Below are positions 8,091-15,810 of a stretch of DNA of 38,334 nucleotides, piece after piece. Position numbers and translations under genes: made by a program. The notes below the pieces were generated by a model. The model was not told where the DNA came from and searched no databases. It was given only the letters and a program-made list of their open reading frames with translations. Source of the stretch: JBEPVZ01 sp041690695 (lineage in GTDB: Bacteria; Patescibacteriota; Microgenomatia; Daviesbacterales; UBA10151); assembly GCA_041690695.1 (NCBI GenBank), contig JBEPVZ010000007.1:1-38334 (forward strand), written 5' to 3'. Positions within the stretch are counted from its first letter, which is position 1; each line of letters begins with the position of its first letter.

Positions 8091-9384
8091 AATTTTTCCA
8101 CTATTTGATCATACATATATTTTGCAGCTTTATGAGTATCAATTAACTGATTTTTTAAAATGGTTTTTTAAATATCCTTTTAAAAGAAATCTTCAGAGAA
8201 AACACCATTTAGAATTTACCAATAAAGCCGTTTTAATATTAGCCCTTAGTCTCTGTCTGATAATTTTAGGAAGTATTTTAGCTGGATTATTATTTAATAG
8301 TATCTTTCTTGGATTATTATTTTTATTACTTTTTCCAGCCCTATCGCCTTTTGTTATTTCCTTGAGTTTATTAATTGTTTGGCCATTTGATTATTATAAA
8401 AAAACTCAGATTTTGGCCAAAGCCAAGGCTAAACTAAATACACTGCCGAATTTAAAAGTTGTCGCGATCACGGGTAGTTTTGCCAAGACTTCGACTAAAG
8501 ATATTCTTTATACCCTGCTTTGGAAGAAATATCGAGTCGTTAAAACTCCCAAAAGTTTTAATACTTCAGTTTCCATCGCCCGAACCATTTTGTCAGATTT
8601 AAAAGATAATACCGAGATTTTTATCGTCGAGATGGACGCTTATCATCCCGGAGAGATTGATCAATTATCAAGGTTAATTAGGCCCGATCTAGCATTAATT
8701 ACCGCCATCGCTCCCCAACATCTATCGCGTTTTGGTGGCAACATGGACAGTCTAGCCAAAACTCAGTTTGAAATTGCGGGCAATTTAAAGACAGATGGAA
8801 TCTTATTTTTAAATTCCGATGATGACTGGACTAAAAAGCTCGAAGGCAATTATTCAGTTAAAAAAGTTTTCTTTTCGGGAGTAGGAATTCAGATGAATAT
8901 TAATGCTGCGAGTGCTATCGCCAAACAGTTAGGGCTGGACGATAAAACAATTCAAGAACGTTTGAAACTAGTTCAACCAACTGAACATCGAATGGAAGTT
9001 AAACAGCTACACCCTAATTTAACGATGATTGATAATAGTTATAACACCAATCCAAAAGCGGCTGAAGCTTCATTGAAATTACTAGACTCTTTTAAATATA
9101 AACAGAAAATTATTATTACTCCAGGGCTAATCGAGCTGGGTTCTATGGAATCCCAAGAGAATCAGGAATTGGCCCAAAAAGCAGCCAAAGTAGCTGATCA
9201 AATTATTATTGTTGGCCAAAATGCTAAAAAAGATCTAGCGTTAGGTTTAAAAACTGCTGACTATCCAAAGTCACAAACTTATTTTGTGAATTCTACTGTC
9301 GACGGAATGACATTGGTTAATAAATTAATGACCAAACCGACTGTCATGTTAATTGAGAATGATCTGCCAGATCAGTATTTTTAA
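8071..9384 (+). CDS. Membrane-anchored Mur ligase family protein (MurF-like)
   Basis: Residues ~130-437 are a Mur ligase: P-loop ITGSFAKTST (133-142), Mg/ligase segments EMDAYHPGEI and APQHLSRFGG, and the C-terminal domain motif DNSYNTNPKAAEAS that matches MurF (D-Ala-D-Ala adding enzyme). The usual N-terminal UDP-MurNAc-binding domain is missing. Instead there is a basic cytoplasmic stretch and two or three membrane helices (about 52-75 and 78-104). The start (ATG 8071) lies inside the hydrolase gene, preceded by AGAAAGG. Its end overlaps the convergent ddl by 4 bp; Ddl makes the dipeptide that MurF uses. It could be the MurF of this organism or a Mur-like ligase for another amide bond. Confidence 0.82.
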   Translation: MLQTFAKIFPLFDHTYILQLYEYQLTDFLKWFFKYPFKRNLQRKHHLEFTNKAVLILALSLCLIILGSILAGLLFNSIFLGLLFLLLFPALSPFVISLSLLIVWPFDYYKKTQILAKAKAKLNTLPNLKVVAITGSFAKTSTKDILYTLLWKKYRVVKTPKSFNTSVSIARTILSDLKDNTEIFIVEMDAYHPGEIDQLSRLIRPDLALITAIAPQHLSRFGGNMDSLAKTQFEIAGNLKTDGILFLNSDDDWTKKLEGNYSVKKVFFSGVGIQMNINAASAIAKQLGLDDKTIQERLKLVQPTEHRMEVKQLHPNLTMIDNSYNTNPKAAEASLKLLDSFKYKQKIIITPGLIELGSMESQENQELAQKAAKVADQIIIVGQNAKKDLALGLKTADYPKSQTYFVNSTVDGMTLVNKLMTKPTVMLIENDLPDQYF

Positions 9385-10550
9385 CTCTTAATTCCAGCCT
9401 GTCCAATTTGTTTTAGTAAACCTGATTCCAAAGTATACTGAGTTTTAGAACGGTCTTGGAAGCGTTTCAGACCATCACTAACCATCCGATCAAGTAACTC
9501 TTTAAAACTAACCCCAGATTTTTCCCAAAGGTAAAAAGCCAGTGAGCCAGGAGGTGAATTAACTTCATTTATCCAAAACTGATTAGTTTTTTGATTAACA
9601 AAAAAATCAATCCGCGCCACCCCACAACCATCTAAAGCTTTAAAAACCTTGATGGTTGTCTCTTGTATCTTGTTTCTTAACTCACTACTAATCGGAGCTG
9701 GAATAATCCGTGATAAAGAAGCCATTCCGGATGATTTTGACTTACCACCTTTTTGATATTTATCGGCAAAGGTCAAAATATCACTTTCAGAAACTGGCAT
9801 CTCGCAAACTGATGATTCAATCTCTTTATAGCCCAAAGCTGAGCAATTAACCTCGATAACATCTTTAAAAGCCTCTTCAATTAATATTTTTTCGGAATAA
9901 GCCGAGGCCACCTCTATCGCAAAGGTTAATGAGTCATCATCAATCGCTTTATTAATTCCGATGCTCGATCCCCCTGTTGAAGGTTTAACAAACATTGGAA
10001 ACTTTAAGTTGGCCTTAATCTGTTTTAAACATTTTGACTGATCGTCAATCCAATCCAACCGCCGAATCTGATAAAACTTGCCGATAGGCAAGCCAAGTTG
10101 AGCAAAAACAGCCTTAGCAGCTACCTTATCCATCGCAATAGCTGAGCCCGTTACGCCTAGTCCAACATATGGGATCTGATACATTTCAAACAGCCCCTGA
10201 ATAGCTCCATCTTCACCAAACGAGCCATGAAATATCGGAAAAGCGATATCAAAGGGAGTAAATTGTCGAACTAACTTTTGAGTATAAAAACCGGGCTGTC
10301 CATCTTTATTGGCTAAACTCAGATTAACTTTGTCAGCCGACAGAATTAATTTATTAACATCTGTATAATTCCGAAGGTCTAGGAATTTGGCATTGGTATA
10401 AAATTGGCCATCCTTGGCAGTATAAACTGGGATAACCTCGTATTTATTTTTATCGAGATGTTGGTACGCTTGTAAGGCGCTGATAACTGAAACCTCATGT
10501 TCAGTTGACCGACCACCTAAAAATAAAGCTACTCTAATTTTTTTATCCAT
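9381..10550 (-). CDS. ddl: D-alanine--D-alanine ligase family protein (ATP-grasp)
   Basis: The 389-aa protein begins with GGRSTEHEVS (12-21), where the Glu of STEHEVS is catalytic, followed by FPIFHGSFGEDG, the ATP-grasp lysines near FVKPSTGGSSIG (187-198), GVARIDFF and NEVNSPPGS. It joins two D-Ala (or D-Ala and a D-hydroxy acid) for peptidoglycan. It is of the longer ligase type with extra residues around 265-285. At the position of E. coli DdlB Tyr216 (the YxxKY pattern) it has Phe261 (FADKY), the change linked to D-Ala-D-Lac synthesis in Leuconostoc. The gene follows folD with an 8-bp overlap, last of the glyA-folD-ddl unit. Confidence 0.93.
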   Translation of the reverse strand: MDKKIRVALFLGGRSTEHEVSVISALQAYQHLDKNKYEVIPVYTAKDGQFYTNAKFLDLRNYTDVNKLILSADKVNLSLANKDGQPGFYTQKLVRQFTPFDIAFPIFHGSFGEDGAIQGLFEMYQIPYVGLGVTGSAIAMDKVAAKAVFAQLGLPIGKFYQIRRLDWIDDQSKCLKQIKANLKFPMFVKPSTGGSSIGINKAIDDDSLTFAIEVASAYSEKILIEEAFKDVIEVNCSALGYKEIESSVCEMPVSESDILTFADKYQKGGKSKSSGMASLSRIIPAPISSELRNKIQETTIKVFKALDGCGVARIDFFVNQKTNQFWINEVNSPPGSLAFYLWEKSGVSFKELLDRMVSDGLKRFQDRSKTQYTLESGLLKQIGQAGIKS

Positions 10551-11340
10551 TTTGTAAACTTAAATCGACAGCATTTTCCATCAGGGAGATGACAGTCATC
10601 GGTCCAACCCCGCCTTTAGGTGGAGTTATCTTTGACGCCACTTTTAAAACCGATTCAAAATCAATATCCCGGCCGACATCAATAACCACTACCCCATCTT
10701 TAACCATCTCGCCGGTCACCAAATTAGATTGTCCAGTAGCCGCAATCAAAATATCGGCTTGTTTAATTAAGGTTTCTTTGCCTTCTGTTTGACGGTTAAC
10801 TCCAGCTACATTGTAACCCATTTTGTCTTTTAAAATCGCCATTAAATCTCGACCGACCATTCCATTGGCGCCTAAAACCACGATATTTTTACCTAGCAAT
10901 TCAATATTTTCAGAATCAAAGATCGATAATATTCCACGAATAGTGGCCGGTAAAACTGGACCTTTAGAGGTTAAACCATCAACGTCTTTTTCAGGCAATA
11001 TGAGATCGACTAAATCCATAGGTTTATGATCGCCAAGAAAACTTTTTGGAAGTGGTAGTTGAATCATAATTCCGGTAATTTCAGGATTATTATTTAAATC
11101 TTTAATCTCTTCCGCCACTTGCTCAAACGGGATGTTTTCGGAAAAATGCTTTAATGTAAATGACAAACCTAAACTCTCAGCTTTTTGCTTTTTCATGCCC
11201 GAATAAAGAACTGACGAAGGGTTATCACCAACCAAGATGCTGACAACATGAGGCTTAATTTTTAATGTTGTAATTTTTAACTGCAAAGCTTGCTCGTGAT
11301 TCAAGGCCAAAGCCTTACCATCAATAATATTTGAATCCAT
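10543..11340 (-). CDS. folD: Bifunctional methylene-THF dehydrogenase / methenyl-THF cyclohydrolase
   Basis: The 265-aa protein has the FolD signatures: YSGMKKQKAESLG with the catalytic Lys, QLPLP, PEKDVDGL, the nucleotide-binding segment VLGANGMVGRD (normally GRSxIVGxP) and PPKGGVGPMT at the C-terminus. It interconverts 5,10-methylene-THF and 10-formyl-THF with NADP. The usual PCTP substrate loop is PATI here. The gene is 27 bp downstream of glyA, so the two form a one-carbon unit that can supply methylene-THF for the ThyX-like protein and formyl-THF for fmt. Confidence 0.96.
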   Translation of the reverse strand: MDSNIIDGKALALNHEQALQLKITTLKIKPHVVSILVGDNPSSVLYSGMKKQKAESLGLSFTLKHFSENIPFEQVAEEIKDLNNNPEITGIMIQLPLPKSFLGDHKPMDLVDLILPEKDVDGLTSKGPVLPATIRGILSIFDSENIELLGKNIVVLGANGMVGRDLMAILKDKMGYNVAGVNRQTEGKETLIKQADILIAATGQSNLVTGEMVKDGVVVIDVGRDIDFESVLKVASKITPPKGGVGPMTVISLMENAVDLSLQNG

Positions 11341-11367
11341 ACCTGGAATTTTAACAGAGAAGGCTGA

Positions 11368-12657
11368 TTAAATGCCAGGAACCGGGTATTTTTTAGCAAA
11401 AACCGCTACTTCTTTTTTAATAGCTAATAAATTTTTATTGGCCTGAGCCCATTTTTTAGATTCTTTAATAAAGTCTTTACGGGCTTCTTGTTCCAGGGGC
11501 AGGTCATGACCACGCACCTCTTCGAGAACTCTTTTAATCCATTTGGCAATTTTAATCATCTCCGCCTCTTTCATCCCCCGTGAGGTTAAAGCTGCTGTTC
11601 CTAAGCGAATTCCGGAGGGATAAAACGGTGAAACGGGTTCGGCTGGGATAGTATTTTTATTAACAGTAATTCCAGCCGTTTCTAAGGCATATTGGGCCTG
11701 ATAACCTAGCCCATAACCATAGTCAGTCAACGATAATAAAATCAGATGATTCTCAGAAACCGTTCCTAACTCTTTGGCTAAAACGGTTGAATTTTTAACA
11801 ATTTGCTCAGCATATTTCTTAAAACTGGGTTGAGCAGCTTCTTCCAAAGCAATCGCGATCGCCGCCGTTTGCTGGTTATGAGGTCCGCCCTGGAGGCCCG
11901 GAATAATAGCTCGTTCAAGTTTGGCTTTCATTTCCGGGTCACGTTTCATTCCTCGTTCGGTCACCATAATCATAGCCCCTCTAGGCCCCCTTAAAGTCTT
12001 ATGAGTTGTGGTTGTCACAATATCTACATAAGGAACAGGTGAATCATGCATCCCACCCACAATCAACCCTGAGATATGCGAAATATCCGCAACCAGTGTG
12101 GCATCAACCATATCAGCAATCTTACGAAACTTTTTATAATCAAGTTTAAAAGGATAGGCCGTAGTTCCTGCCCAAATCAGTTTAGGCTTATGTTTTTTGG
12201 CCAACGATTCGAGCTCTTCAAAGTCAATCTTCCAATCTTTATTGACAGAATAATTGACGGCTTTATAAAAGATGCTTGAGAAGCTTAAATTGGCGCCATG
12301 AGTTAAGTGTCCCCCCGAAGATAAAGATAAACCCATGATGACGTCGCCTGGCTGACAAACTGCCATTGTCGCCGCCATATTAGCTGGTGAGCCAGAATAT
12401 GGTTGAACTAAGGCGACTGGCACGCCAAATAGCTTTTTAGCCAAATCCGAAGCATAATTTTCGATCTCATCGATAACCTCGTTACCACCATAATATCGTC
12501 GTCCTGGAAAACCCTCAGAATATTTATTAGTTAAAATTGATCCTAAAGCTTTCAAAATATCTTTAGAAACATAATTTTCGGATGGGATCATCTCTAAGCC
12601 TTCAACTTGACGCTTGGTTTCTTTAGAAATAAGAGAGAAGATTTTTGAGGTTGCCAT
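11368..12657 (-). CDS. glyA: Serine hydroxymethyltransferase
   Basis: The protein has the SHMT landmarks: IPSENYVSKDIL, the SGSPAN segment, the PLP lysine in TTTTHKTLRGPRG (Lys220 from this start), and the C-terminal RLGTAALTSRG. It makes glycine and methylene-THF from serine. A longer frame begins at ATG 12672, but that ATG overlaps the last base pairs of a perfect extended -10 box (12671-12679), so a transcript from that promoter cannot contain it. ATG 12657 (MATSKIF) is therefore the better start, giving 429 aa, close to the family's usual ~415-420. Confidence 0.95.
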   Translation of the reverse strand: MATSKIFSLISKETKRQVEGLEMIPSENYVSKDILKALGSILTNKYSEGFPGRRYYGGNEVIDEIENYASDLAKKLFGVPVALVQPYSGSPANMAATMAVCQPGDVIMGLSLSSGGHLTHGANLSFSSIFYKAVNYSVNKDWKIDFEELESLAKKHKPKLIWAGTTAYPFKLDYKKFRKIADMVDATLVADISHISGLIVGGMHDSPVPYVDIVTTTTHKTLRGPRGAMIMVTERGMKRDPEMKAKLERAIIPGLQGGPHNQQTAAIAIALEEAAQPSFKKYAEQIVKNSTVLAKELGTVSENHLILLSLTDYGYGLGYQAQYALETAGITVNKNTIPAEPVSPFYPSGIRLGTAALTSRGMKEAEMIKIAKWIKRVLEEVRGHDLPLEQEARKDFIKESKKWAQANKNLLAIKKEVAVFAKKYPVPGI

Positions 12658-12670
12658 GAATATTGATGGC

Positions 12671-12701
12671 ATTATAGCAAGAAAACGAATTAACTCGTCA
12701 A
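12671..12701 (-). promoter_or_regulatory. Promoter of glyA-folD-ddl; decides the glyA start
   Basis: On the minus strand: TTGACG (12701-12696), 19 bp, then TATAAT (12676-12671) preceded by TGC (extended -10). The upstream in-frame ATG (12672-12670) sits within this box; the next ATG (12657) is 13 nt past it. The predicted leader is about 5-8 nt, with no Shine-Dalgarno site. Confidence 0.65.
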
Positions 12702-12710
12702 GAAGGAAAG

Positions 12711-13034
12711 TTACAGAATGTGTGAAGTTGGCCGATAAAATGGATTAATGACCTGGACTACTCGATTATTTTTTGCTCGATCTAGATCTGCAGTCCAACG
12801 ATTGACCCAATTTTCTCGAACCTTATACGCCAAATCAACTCCACCTAAAAGCATTAGTGATGCCGCTGTCCAGGCAAGCCCTTCAGTACCTATTTTAAAT
12901 GAAGCACCTGCTTCTACAAGAACAACTGGTAAGCTGTAAACCGCCATCGCATGATCGAACTTCATAGCCTTTTGGTTATATTCAATCTTACTTTTGAGCT
13001 GACCAATAATTGTTTCTTTATTATCGACTAACAT
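12711..13034 (-). CDS. Small membrane protein of unknown function
   Basis: I do not recognise this 107-aa protein. It has a charged N-terminal stretch (residues 1-27), two hydrophobic segments (about 29-47 and 52-68, with AMAVYSLPVVLV and TAASLMLLGGVDL) and a basic C-terminal tail. It is probably a two-helix membrane protein with both ends inside. It has its own near-consensus promoter, one of the best in the window, which supports it as a real and possibly well-expressed gene. It lies between dnaX and glyA on the same strand. Confidence 0.75.
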   Translation of the reverse strand: MLVDNKETIIGQLKSKIEYNQKAMKFDHAMAVYSLPVVLVEAGASFKIGTEGLAWTAASLMLLGGVDLAYKVRENWVNRWTADLDRAKNNRVVQVINPFYRPTSHIL

Positions 13035-13042
13035 TTGGCGAG

Positions 13043-13071
13043 ATTTTACTCTTGCCTAGGCATGATGTCAA
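13043..13071 (-). promoter_or_regulatory. Consensus promoter of the 107-aa membrane protein (leaderless)
   Basis: On the minus strand: TTGACA (13071-13066), exactly 17 bp, then TAAAAT (13048-13043), followed by 8 nt and ATG 13034. The expected +1 is within 1-2 nt of the start codon. The -35 begins directly after the dnaX stop codon. Confidence 0.75.
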
Positions 13072-14640
13072 TTAGGAATTAAAGATCTCAGCCGCAATCC
13101 GAATAACCTCATCATCAGCCGCGACGTCAACATTAGCCATATCATTAAATTGAGCAGCCGTTTGATCAAGCTCACAATTAACTAAAATCTTTTTACCTAA
13201 AATATCGGAAACGACCGACTCGACCATCTCTCGATTACGAGGAGTCTCTAAAATCCGTTGATGAAAAGCATAAGGAACTTTTAAAATTAATTGTGCATCT
13301 TGGCATGAGCCGATCTTAACCACCCGTAGTAAAGCTTCTAGAGAAAAGTTGTAAGGGTGAATGGTCTCAAGAACATAGTTCCACTTATCTTGGAGGGTAG
13401 ACATATCATTCGAGCTTGATCCTTGTACAGACATGACCACTTTCTCGTCTGAAAGATCCTCCACTGGGGTGGGTGGCAGCGAACGGGTCGCCCCATCGAG
13501 TGCCCGCAGCCGAGGAGAGCTTGTCTCGACGAGCGAGGACATCGGATGGGGCTGGGAGCTGACAGAACCCACTTCAGCCAAACAGGATTCCACCACTCCA
13601 ATCTCAATTGGCAAACTCGGGATTGATGAAAATTTACGCTTTTCCGAAGCTTCCTCAAAAACTTTTAAAATTCTGACGAGGTCGTTCGATGACGCTAACT
13701 CTGCCAAATTTGATAATTCGGCTAAACTTTCTTCACTACAATTTCGTTTGACGACCTCCAAAGCACCATGCTTAATTAAAAGAACCGAACGTAAACTTTC
13801 AAGTAACTGATTTAAAAATTCTTTGGGATCAGATCCTTGTTCAAAAGCCTGACTGACCAAATTTAAACTGGCCTGGCTATCTTTTTGAATCAACATCTTA
13901 ATTAATTGATTCGTTACCTCAGTTTTACTTAAGCCGAGCGTTTGTTCAACGAAATCTTTAGTAATCTTTTGGTTTTGACTAGCTAATTGGTCAAGCAATT
14001 TAACCCCATCTCGAAAACTTCCATCACTTTTTTGAGAAATTAAGGCTAAAGCCTCGTCATCAATGTCGAGTTTTTCGCCTTTAACGACTCTTTTTAAAGC
14101 TTCAGCGATATCCATACTAGTTGGACCTTTAAAATCGAGCCTTTGAACTCGAGACAGAATAGTTTGGGGAACTTTCTGAATTTCGGTCGTCGCCAGAATA
14201 AATAAAACATGAGCCGGCGGCTCTTCAAGAGTCTTTAATAACGCATTGAAAGCCTCAGTCGTTAACATATGTACCTCATCAATAATATAAACTTTCTTTT
14301 TTAAATTTGAGGCTGACAACTTAATCTTATCGCGGAGATCTCGAATGTCATCAATACCCCGGTTTGAAGCCGCATCAATCTCGATGAAATCTAGGTTTGA
14401 ACCATCGCTAATTGATAAACAAGCGAAACAGGTATTACAAGGCTTACTTTCGCCATCGCAGTTGACCATCTTCGCTAGGATTCGAGCAGTTGAGGTCTTA
14501 CCGACTCCACGGGGTCCATAAAATAGATAGGCATGAGCGGCCTTATTATTTAAAACAGACTTTTCCAGAGTATCTGCTACCATTTTTTGGCCAACTAATT
14601 CGGATAAGGTTTGTGGGCGGTACTTGAGGTAGAAAACCAT
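13072..14640 (-). CDS. dnaX: DNA polymerase III subunit tau/gamma
   Basis: The 522-aa protein has Walker A GPRGVGKT (42-49), the DnaX zinc-binding cysteines C61, C68, C71 and C74, Walker B DEVH (121-124), sensor 1 (LATTEIQKVPQTILSR) and the clamp-loader helical domain to ~residue 340. It drives the clamp loader. Residues ~361-394 are Ser/Pro/Arg-rich and coded by DNA of about 69% GC, unlike the rest of the gene; they fall in the linker before the C-terminal domain (~410-522). The promoter ends 10 nt upstream of ATG. I see no canonical frameshift signal for a separate gamma form. Confidence 0.95.
   Translation of the reverse strand: MVFYLKYRPQTLSELVGQKMVADTLEKSVLNNKAAHAYLFYGPRGVGKTSTARILAKMVNCDGESKPCNTCFACLSISDGSNLDFIEIDAASNRGIDDIRDLRDKIKLSASNLKKKVYIIDEVHMLTTEAFNALLKTLEEPPAHVLFILATTEIQKVPQTILSRVQRLDFKGPTSMDIAEALKRVVKGEKLDIDDEALALISQKSDGSFRDGVKLLDQLASQNQKITKDFVEQTLGLSKTEVTNQLIKMLIQKDSQASLNLVSQAFEQGSDPKEFLNQLLESLRSVLLIKHGALEVVKRNCSEESLAELSNLAELASSNDLVRILKVFEEASEKRKFSSIPSLPIEIGVVESCLAEVGSVSSQPHPMSSLVETSSPRLRALDGATRSLPPTPVEDLSDEKVVMSVQGSSSNDMSTLQDKWNYVLETIHPYNFSLEALLRVVKIGSCQDAQLILKVPYAFHQRILETPRNREMVESVVSDILGKKILVNCELDQTAAQFNDMANVDVAADDEVIRIAAEIFNS
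13490..13552. repeat. GC-rich palindromic segment inside the dnaX linker
   Basis: GCCCCATC (13490-13497) and GATGGGGC (13545-13552) are perfect 8-bp inverted ends. Inside are further short inverted pairs (GAGA at 13514-13517 with TCTC at 13524-13527). The surrounding 13461-13560 has 69 G+C in 100 bases by direct count, against roughly 40% in flanking coding DNA. The segment keeps the dnaX frame open. Confidence 0.7.
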
Positions 14641-14650
14641 AAGAGTTATT

Positions 14651-14656
14651 AGTATA
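14651..14656 (-). promoter_or_regulatory. Probable -10 of dnaX
   Basis: The minus strand reads TATACT (14656-14651), 10 nt before ATG 14640. Just upstream is a 6-bp inverted repeat ACTATC/GATAGT, separated by 17 nt, whose downstream arm lies in the promoter spacer; it could be an operator. No clear -35 is visible. Confidence 0.45.
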
Positions 14657-14721
14657 GACTATCGCTTGTAGACGGTGGAAGATAGTATTTTGAGAGTAGA
14701 AACCTAATCACTATTACCCAG

Positions 14722-15135
14722 TCAATCGTGATGCATACCCAGGAGATGCTTGGTACCATGCTCAACAAGTTGTCTAATCTCTTCATCAACTGAGACCCCA
14801 TCTAAACCAGCATCTTCAACAACTTGAGGGTAGGAAAGAACGATATCGCCAAGTCTTAAAACTTGATCTGGGGAAGAAACAAAACCGACTCTAGGAATAT
14901 GTTGCAAATTTTGAGGTAGAGCATCTTCAAGCGCAAAAGTAATAATATCGGTTGGGTAATCCATTCCACGATACTTTTTGTTAATCTCGTGAATTTTTCG
15001 ACTACCGACAATATTAACCCCGATTTCAAGTCGACCGGTAATTTTATATCTTTTTAAAACTTCAACGACAGTTGATTGAATAATCAGCTTGTTAACTGGA
15101 TATCGACCATCAGAGTTGATAATAATATTAATCAT
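14722..15135 (-). CDS. ybeY: Endoribonuclease YbeY (rRNA maturation factor)
   Basis: The 137-aa protein ends with HGTKHLLGMHHD, the YbeY zinc motif HGxLHLxGxDH in slightly altered form; the three metal histidines are all present. The N-terminal part has the RKIHEINKKYRGMDYPTDI segment (family: LN...R..D.PTDVLSFP). YbeY processes the 16S rRNA 3' end and takes part in ribosome quality control. The protein stops right after the motif, so the usual short C-terminal helix is missing. It overlaps yqeY as TAATG, third in rpsU-yqeY-ybeY. Confidence 0.93.
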   Translation of the reverse strand: MINIIINSDGRYPVNKLIIQSTVVEVLKRYKITGRLEIGVNIVGSRKIHEINKKYRGMDYPTDIITFALEDALPQNLQHIPRVGFVSSPDQVLRLGDIVLSYPQVVEDAGLDGVSVDEEIRQLVEHGTKHLLGMHHD

Positions 15136-15572
15136 TAACCTAGTTTTTCCTTTACGATTAGACTAATTCTCCCACCATCAGCACTTGGTCCAGTCTTAGC
15201 TTTAACAGCTCCGATGACTTTACCCATATCCGCCATACTGGTAGCCCCTAGTTCCTTTATAGAATCTAAAACCAGATTAGTCAAGGCTGAATCATCAAGT
15301 TGGGCTGGAAGATAAGTTTGTAAAACATCAGCCTCGGCTTGTTCTTTATCTACCAAATCAGTTCGATTAGCGCTTTTAAAGGCTAGAATTGACTCTTGGC
15401 GCTTTTTAAACTCTTTGGAGATAATTCCTAAAACATCCTCATCGGTGACTTGGTCACCTTTTTGTTTTTTTAAATAAATAACTTCCGATAAAACCAGCCT
15501 AAGACTGGCAACTTTCGCCGCCTCGCCAGCCTTAAGTGATTGATTTAAATCAGATTTTAATTTTTCTTCCAT
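15135..15572 (-). CDS. yqeY: GatB/YqeY domain protein
   Basis: The 145-aa protein matches YqeY in full: the LNQSLKAGEAAKVASLRLVL start, the K-x-F-x-KRQESI helix, and the C-terminal half with MADMGKVIGAVKAK and ADGGRIS. The C-terminal domain is the tRNA-binding tail of GatB amidotransferase. YqeY is commonly found beside rpsU, as here (the ATG directly follows the rpsU stop). Its biochemical role is not settled. Confidence 0.93.
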   Translation of the reverse strand: MEEKLKSDLNQSLKAGEAAKVASLRLVLSEVIYLKKQKGDQVTDEDVLGIISKEFKKRQESILAFKSANRTDLVDKEQAEADVLQTYLPAQLDDSALTNLVLDSIKELGATSMADMGKVIGAVKAKTGPSADGGRISLIVKEKLG

Positions 15573-15770
15573 TTACTGATCGTAACGTTTAGCTCGGCGA
15601 ATCTTGCGACGCTTTTCAGCTAGACGTTCTTGACGCTTCTCAGAATCCTTTTTATGAATTCCGAGCTCACGATATTCTTGTAAAACACCTTCCAAAATTG
15701 TTCTTTTTTGGAATTTTCGAATAACTGAGTCAGTTGTATCTCGAGCTCCTGCTCTGACAATAATTGACAT
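15573..15770 (-). CDS. rpsU: Small ribosomal subunit protein bS21
   Basis: The 65-aa protein has the bS21 pattern: MSIIVRAG, the SVIRKFQKR helix and a strongly basic C-terminal helix (RLAEKRRKIRRAKRY). It binds the 30S platform near the anti-Shine-Dalgarno end of 16S rRNA. ATG 15770 is chosen over the in-frame TTG directly before it, because a strong AAGGGGG Shine-Dalgarno lies 10 nt upstream of the ATG. It is one of the few unit heads in the window with a clear leader and ribosome-binding site. Confidence 0.95.
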   Translation of the reverse strand: MSIIVRAGARDTTDSVIRKFQKRTILEGVLQEYRELGIHKKDSEKRQERLAEKRRKIRRAKRYDQ

Positions 15771-15795
15771 CAAAAATACACCCCCTTAGAGGACT

Positions 15796-15804
15796 ATTCT
15801 AACA
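15796..15804 (-). promoter_or_regulatory. Extended -10 promoter of rpsU-yqeY-ybeY, within a hairpin
   Basis: The minus strand reads TGT-TAGAAT (15804-15796). The predicted leader of about 20 nt carries AAGGGGG. The box lies in a perfect palindrome, CTATTCT-AAC-AGAATAG (15794-15810), directly after the tig stop; the palindrome has no T tract, so an operator is as likely as a weak terminator. Confidence 0.5.
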
Positions 15805-15810
15805 GAATAG

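Noticed and set aside
13433..13810. 125-codon plus-strand frame opposite dnaX.
   Set aside because: It is the complement of dnaX coding sequence; the dnaX frame has clear domains, and this one matches nothing.
14025..14040. Programmed -1 frameshift site in dnaX (run of A on the coding strand).
   Set aside because: The coding strand reads CAA AAA AGT, which is out of phase with the A-AAA-AAG slippery heptamer, and no stimulatory hairpin is evident.
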